Source: Pavlovales sp. CCMP2436
Taxonomy: Eukaryota; Haptophyta; Pavlovophyceae; Pavlovales
Assembly: GCA_026770615.1 (NCBI GenBank)
Contig: MU631670.1
Location: 109,974 to 120,454, forward strand
Length of the DNA: 10,481 nt
Reading direction: 5' to 3'
A program made the translations under genes and the position numbers. The notes under the pieces were generated by a model that saw nothing but the letters and a program-made list of their open reading frames with translations, was not told where the DNA came from and did not search any database. Of this stretch, positions 7,433 through 10,481 are shown piece by piece; within the stretch, counting starts at the first letter, position 1, and the number at the start of each line of letters is the position of its first letter.

Positions 7433-7600
7433 CGGCCGCGCGGCGCCGCTACTTTTAGTTATAGTATGAATTAGTACTGTTAAGAGCTAAGTATTTAACT
7501 GCCAAAAAAGGCTTTAAAAAGGCCTAAAAATTTCTTCGCCTGCCGGCGAATGGGCCTCCGCCGGCCCTCCGGGGGCCCTCCGGGGGCCCTGCGGGGCTTT
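7433..7600. other. Spacer with a hairpin and CCCTCCGGGGG tandem repeat
   Basis: An AT-rich part (7450-7534) is followed by TTCGCC-TGCC-GGCGAA at 7535-7550, a 6-bp stem. Two tandem copies of a CCCTCCGGGGGC unit and a diverged third follow at about 7565-7596. The spacer separates two divergently oriented ORFs and could hold their promoters, but no promoter motif is recognisable. Confidence 0.45.
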
Positions 7601-7878
7601 CTAAGAGCCCACTGGGCATCAGGGACTGGCCTGCCTTGTGGGCGGCGTTTACGAGGGCAGTCACCTCCAGAAGCCTGGGGACCTTGCGAACGTGCTCGGA
7701 GCCGTCTGCTTTGGGGACTGCATGCGCGTATTTGCAGTTCACGGCGCAGCAGGTTAAGGGTTATATGGTTGCTAAAACTGGATTTGGCGGGTACTGGTTT
7801 AAGGTCGACAGCTGTATGCAGTTGACGAATCCTGCGCTGCTCGACCTATTGTCCCTGTCCCTACACAACCGGCAATGA
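7528..7878 (+). CDS. Hypothetical ORF, possible degenerate coding segment
   Basis: The frame is open from just after a TAA at 7525 to TGA at 7876-7878. Its second half is protein-like, with GIRDWPALWAAFTRAVTSRS and FGGYWFKVDSCMQLTNPALL. No in-frame ATG precedes the protein-like part until residue 75 or so (within GYMVAK), so it is likely an internal or 3' segment of a larger or broken gene. The stop overlaps the ATG of the next ORF (ATGA). In a eukaryote this more likely marks a frameshift than translational coupling. The minus strand is also open over 7524-7742 with a plausible composition, so the coding strand is not certain. I do not recognise a family. Confidence 0.3.
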   Translation, partial: KFLRLPANGPPPALRGPSGGPAGLSKSPLGIRDWPALWAAFTRAVTSRSLGTLRTCSEPSALGTACAYLQFTAQQVKGYMVAKTGFGGYWFKVDSCMQLTNPALLDLLSLSLHNRQ

Positions 7879-8150
7879 AGCAGGAACAATCACCGCTTCC
7901 GAGGCAGGAAGAACCGGATGATGATGGTTATATTCCTTTCGTACCTGCACCAACACCACCTGTACGAACAATACCTGCACTGGGTTTGGCACCACCACTG
8001 CCACCACCACCACCTGCACGTGCAACACCAGCACTAAAACTTACTGCGGCCGCGCTCACCGATTCAGCTAACCAAGCGGCCAATCGTGACAAGCTGCGAC
8101 ATCCAAAAAGAGCGAGAGAGAATGAATCCACGAGGCAGCTGCAAGACTGA
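7875..8150 (+). CDS. Hypothetical acidic then Pro-rich ORF
   Basis: This 91-codon ORF begins MKQEQSPLPRQEEPDDDGY, continues with a Pro-rich stretch APPLPPPPPARATP, and ends with a basic segment KLRHPKRARENE. Its start overlaps the previous ORF's stop by four bases, and it ends at TGA 8148-8150. The base composition changes here to CCA/CAC-rich repeats around 7950-8030, so part of it is low complexity. It could be a disordered linker in a frameshifted transposase-like gene that continues to the zinc ribbon downstream. No domain is recognised. Confidence 0.3.
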   Translation: MKQEQSPLPRQEEPDDDGYIPFVPAPTPPVRTIPALGLAPPLPPPPPARATPALKLTAAALTDSANQAANRDKLRHPKRARENESTRQLQD

Positions 8151-8167
8151 ACAAAAACTAAATAAAA

Positions 8168-8407
8168 ATGGCGGCCGGCTCGATTAACTTTCGAAGTCAT
8201 CATAGTGCAGCAGAGCTCTCGCAATGGCAGAAAAGAGCGAGCGATGGGACGAAGGCGCGAGCAGCGGCCTCGAGGCGCAGTGGACGAATCACGCCGCGCA
8301 GGGCGACATTAAGAAAAAACGTATGCCAATGCTGTACTCCGACAAGTATGAAGAAGTCAACATCATATGTATGCATGCAGTGTGGATCTGGCTGGCGGTT
8401 TAAATAA
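8168..8407 (+). CDS. Small protein with C-terminal CxxC/CxxC zinc ribbon
   Basis: This is a 79-codon ORF with a favourable start context (AAAAATGGCG). The N-terminal half is Ser/Arg/Ala-rich. The C-terminus NVCQCCTPTSMKKSTSYVCM then QCGSGW gives Cys-x2-Cys, a 12-residue spacer and Cys-x2-Cys, a zinc ribbon. A similar Cys-rich C-terminal finger with a K-K-x-T-x-Y-x-C pattern is typical of PiggyBac-type (DDE_Tnp_1_7) transposases, so this may be the last piece of a decayed element formed with the two ORFs to its left. TAAATAAAGC directly at the stop contains an AATAAA-type polyadenylation signal. No DDE core is visible, so the family link is a suggestion only. Confidence 0.4.
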   Translation: MAAGSINFRSHHSAAELSQWQKRASDGTKARAAASRRSGRITPRRATLRKNVCQCCTPTSMKKSTSYVCMQCGSGWRFK

Positions 8408-9086
8408 AGCATGAATCACCTTCCTTTGGACACTACTTCATGCCATGTGATTTAAAAGAGACGGCACGCTCGCTCACTACGCGCGGGTGAGTTGGAGAGG
8501 GAGCTGATATGCTAGTTGCTGCCTGTGTAAGTTTCTACTTAAACGTCCGTCCCCGAGGGGATCTTGCTGGATTTAAGTGTTGAAAAAACACTCAGATCTA
8601 GGGATCCACCCCGAGCACACGGATACCGTCCCCACCGCTGATCAGGTCGGGCACACGACGATCGACGACTGACGACTCTCGACTGGCGCGCTGACCGACC
8701 TCCACTGCTCTCCCTCGCGTCGTCTGAAAATGCAGCACCGTCTGCGAGTGCGGCCAACCTTCGCGCATCCCAAGCAGTACTTCCTCGTTAGCCTGGCTCG
8801 CATATGTTCAGATTTTTGCCCCCGGGCAAAAACCACAAATATACGCGGCTTATTTGCTGGCCCATTCTATCCCACCCCTTGACGGGGGTGGGCCTCGGGC
8901 GCAGGACTTTAGGTTGCGGGGTGTGGCGGGCATGCTGGCTCATGTTTGCGTTTTAAAGACTATTTTGAGCTTGCTAGATCATGTTTGGATTTAGGCTTTT
9001 TGTCGCTCGAGTGGTATGACAGCGTGGGTGACTGGCCGGTTTCAAGGGCCCGTTTGGTTGCTGTTACATTTTCAATTCTGAATATA
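8408..9086. other. Non-coding stretch with palindromes
   Basis: No gene is supported here. Apart from an exon-like copy at 8460-8486 it holds TTTTTGCCC-CC-GGGCAAAAA at 8813-8832, a perfect 9-bp stem, and CCCACCCC at 8871-8878 pairing with GGGGTGGG at 8885-8892 across a 6-nt loop. If the glycyl-tRNA synthetase gene extends leftward, this is intron. If the visible exon is near the gene's left limit, it is intergenic. I see no upstream synthetase exon in it. Confidence 0.45.
8460..8486 (+). repeat. Degenerate copy A of the glycyl-tRNA synthetase exon start
   Basis: After an AAAAG acceptor-like end the sequence reads codons for D-G-T-L-A-H-Y-A-R, matching D-D-K-L-A-H-Y-A-R at the start of the exon at 9555. 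It is followed at 8487-8492 by GTGAGT, a consensus splice donor. The match ends there. Confidence 0.6.
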
Positions 9087-9144
9087 GACGACGAGCTCGC
9101 TCACTAAAAAAAAAAAAATCTATGCGCGCGCCTGATCTGCGGGT
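9087..9144 (+). repeat. Degenerate copy B of the exon start, with a poly(A) insert
   Basis: Codons for D-D-E-L-A-H are followed by a run of 13 A at 9106-9118. The sequence then resumes as TCTATGCGCGCGCCTGATCT, the continuation seen in copy C. The A-run splits what would otherwise be CACTATGCGCGC. Confidence 0.65.
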
Positions 9145-9297
9145 TCAACAGGTGTTGTTCACTTACTGACATGGTCGATGTCAGACGTTAGTCCTGGCAG
9201 CAGGGATGGTGGTAGTAAAGGTGAGATTGGTGGTGAACTCGTAGCAATTGCCACAGGTTCCCCCTATAAATATACAAATATACATATATGTATATGT

Positions 9298-9301
<4 letters not shown>

Positions 9302-9377
<76 letters not shown>

Positions 9378-9410
9378 GTATATACGTACATATATATACA
9401 TATATTTATA
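9302..9410. repeat. (TA)n / (TG)n microsatellite
   Basis: A pure TA run of about 44 nt (9302-9345), a short TG run (9346-9354), another TA run to 9377 and then degenerate TATA/CATA to about 9410. Peptides rich in Tyr-Ile in this area are translations of the repeat and not genes. Confidence 0.97.
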
Positions 9411-9425
9411 CCTTAATTTATTTAA

Positions 9426-9470
9426 GGGACGACAAGCTCACTCACTATGCGCGCGCCTGATCTGCGGGTT
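9426..9470 (+). repeat. Degenerate copy C of the exon start
   Basis: After TTTAAG the sequence reads [10 protein letters not shown] and then TGA at 9458-9460, followed by TCTGCGGGTT. Twelve residues including the stop position align to the real exon start. It shares the 20-nt continuation GCGCGCCTGATCTGCGGGTT with copy B, so B and C are closer to each other than to the real exon. Confidence 0.7.
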
Positions 9471-9554
9471 GCTGTATGCTTTATTTCTACTATACTTTTT
9501 CACTTTACACCTCCCTTTTTTTATTACTTTTCTTTGCTTTTTACTTTGTTAAAG
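9471..9554 (+). promoter_or_regulatory. Pyrimidine-rich intron end and acceptor before the synthetase exon
   Basis: The segment 9477-9550 is T-rich with CTTT/TTTC runs and ends TTGTTAAAG at 9554. This is the expected polypyrimidine tract and AG of a 3' splice site, placed directly before the codons GAC GAC AAG where the synthetase homology begins. Confidence 0.6.
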
Positions 9555-10087
9555 GGACGACAAGCTTGCTCACTACGCGCGCGCTTGCTCCGACATCATG
9601 TTCAAGTTCCCCTTCGGAGTGGCCGAGCTCGAAGGTTGTGCGCACCGTGGCGCTTACGACTTGACGCAGGTACGCCTCAACGCTCCCCCCTCCTACCCCC
9701 CCCCTCCCCTCCTTCCCCCCCCCTTCTCCCAAGCGAAGCACTGTGCGCCATCACACACGCAACAACACCAATCCATTTTTTTCTATCTAATAGCTTTAAC
9801 GACCTGACAACACACTATCAAATTTTGTTGTTCTAATACCTGCACACACGCAACGACAAAAAATAAATTTTTTGTATATAAGAATTGCAAGGACCTGATT
9901 CTCGAGGAACTGAGTATAACTAATCACTAATCAATAACTAACAGCTAATCACTAATCACCAATCACTCATCACTCATCACTCATCACTCATCAATAGCTC
10001 AATAATTCATCAATAATCGCTGTACATTAGCACGCGGGGGCCTCGGGGAAGAGCATGGAGTATGCCGACGAGGAGCTCAGGATCAAG
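9555..10087 (+). CDS. GARS: Glycyl-tRNA synthetase, two internal exons (partial gene)
   Basis: Class II glycyl-tRNA synthetase charges tRNA-Gly with glycine for protein synthesis. Exon 9555-9669 begins with one base of a split codon and then gives DDKLAHYARACSDI, followed by FKFPFGVAELEGCAHRGAYD and LTQ. These are the family's LAHYAxAxxDI, FPFGxxEL-x-G and AxRxxYDLxxH blocks, lying after motif 2 of the catalytic domain. After an intron, exon 10031-10087 gives HAGASGKSMEYADEELRIK, the HxxxSGKxxEYxDEE block. The join Q|H is phase 0 and restores the DLTQH reading. The FPFG form is that of the single-chain bacterial and organellar-like enzyme; animal cytosolic forms have SYGW. Both exons are free of stops and have good splice sites. 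Motifs 1 and 2 upstream and motif 3 downstream are not in the window, so only about 57 residues are seen. Confidence 0.88.
9670..10030 (+). other. Intron of the synthetase gene with ACTAAT and CACTCAT repeats
   Basis: A GT-AG, phase 0, 361-nt intron starting GTACGC and ending ACATTAG. It contains C-rich runs near 9687-9730. From about 9915 to 9960 it carries an array of AACTAAT/CACTAAT/AACTAAC words, followed by a 7-bp CACTCAT tandem repeat at about 9964-9992. The CTAAT/CTAAC words resemble branch-point sequences and lie about 70-115 nt before the acceptor. Confidence 0.85.
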
Positions 10088-10399
10088 GTGCCTTTAATAT
10101 TACTTGTTTTGTTGTTTATTACTGTTGTTATTGTTATTGTTCTGATTTAGTTCATTTTAATTCCTTTTTTCTGCCGTGTAATGAGAGGTGACGGAGGGAA
10201 TAGGAGCGGGGGGGGGTAATTTACGACGCCCTGTCTACCTCGTGGATGCTTCAAGCATCTTGGCTGGGGCTGCGCGATTGAGCGTACGTCTACAGTAATT
10301 CTAAAGTCATACGCTCACTCACACAAGTACCTCACCTCCCCCCCCTCAGTACATGTCGCACGTCTAATTCTAAAATCATGTTCACATTCACACAAGTAT

Positions 10400-10400
<1 letters not shown>
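10088..10400 (+). other. Next intron of the synthetase gene, incomplete
   Basis: It begins GTGCCT directly after the exon, continues T-rich with ATTGTTATTGTT words, and has no supportable coding exon before the window end. Note that GTG CCT would also encode Val-Pro, which fits the family's next residues, so the exact donor could lie slightly further right. Confidence 0.55.
10296..10398. repeat. 34-bp direct repeat, two copies
   Basis: TAATTCTAAA-R-TCAT at 10296 and 10365 opens two equal-length 34-bp copies that both end CTCACACAAGTA or TTCACACAAGTA. They match at 28 of 34 positions and lie 69 bp apart. Each is followed by a C-rich run, the second of which grows into the terminal poly(C). 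Confidence 0.75.

Positions 10401-10481
<81 letters not shown>
10401..10481. repeat. 81-nt pure poly(C) tract at window end
   Basis: Every base from 10401 to the last base is C. On the minus strand this is poly(G), capable of G-quadruplex formation. Because it ends the window, its true length is unknown, and it may reflect a contig end or a homopolymer sequencing artefact. Confidence 0.95.

Noticed and set aside
7524..7742. Minus-strand open frame of 72 codons with balanced composition
   Set aside because: It has only a GTG start and a stop just upstream, and the plus strand is equally plausible; the coding strand is left undecided, with plus preferred.
7876..7878. ATGA overlap as evidence of a bacterial operon
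   Set aside because: The introns, LINE and microsatellites show that the DNA is eukaryotic; a frameshift is simpler.
9048..9061. GGGCCCGTTTGGTTG, like terminal repeats of some plant MITEs
   Set aside because: No reverse-complement partner occurs in the window.
9178..9552. Plus-strand open frame of 124 codons and overlapping Tyr/Ile-rich frames
   Set aside because: They are translations of the (TA)n microsatellite.
9964..9992. CACTCAT tandem repeat as a possible CRISPR array
   Set aside because: It is a 7-bp head-to-tail repeat without spacers, inside a spliceosomal intron.
1..10481. tRNA, rRNA or dinoflagellate spliced-leader genes
   Set aside because: I found no cloverleaf-like box pairs, rRNA words or spliced-leader core by reading; a covariance-model scan would be needed to be sure.

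Overview
The window looks like nuclear DNA of a protist or microalga. It has GT-AG introns that are AT-rich inside GC-rich exons, a decayed non-LTR (LINE) retrotransposon, a DDE-superfamily transposase fragment, and long microsatellites. I saw no bacterial operon structure. I also did not see the dinoflagellate spliced-leader core sequence, so the lineage cannot be fixed from sequence reading alone.

Layout, left to right: (1) 1-783, plus strand: 3' part of a DDE_1-type transposase gene, with one clean intron, two frameshifts and a C-terminal Cys-rich zinc-binding-like tail. (2) 784 to about 1500: GC-rich DNA without a gene I can support, containing a 17-bp inverted repeat. (3) About 1500-6400, minus strand: one LINE of about 4.8 kb, read right to left: a basic ORF1-like stretch, an ORF2 N-terminus with a GETSNLGP motif, an APE-type endonuclease domain interrupted by four in-frame stop codons, a frameshifted linker, and a long uninterrupted reverse transcriptase core with YMDD. 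(4) 6404-6715: a cluster of GC-only palindromes. (5) 6854-7432, minus strand: a small gene-like ORF with an N-terminal C2HC zinc-finger-like motif and Gly-rich repeats that keep codon phase. (6) 7528-8405, plus strand: three small gene-like ORFs, the last ending in a CxxC/CxxC zinc ribbon. (7) 8406-9554: intergenic or intronic DNA with a (TA)n microsatellite and three degenerate copies of the start of the next exon. (8) 9555-10087, plus strand: two exons of a glycyl-tRNA synthetase gene separated by a 361-nt intron. Its next intron runs to the window end, which is an 81-nt pure C tract.

The only clear housekeeping gene is the glycyl-tRNA synthetase; most of the rest is mobile-element DNA in decay. 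The most distinctive observation is that the first visible glycyl-tRNA synthetase exon has three degraded partial copies of its 5' end upstream of it, one of which reads directly into a consensus GTGAGT splice donor. I did not find a convincing new multi-gene system.
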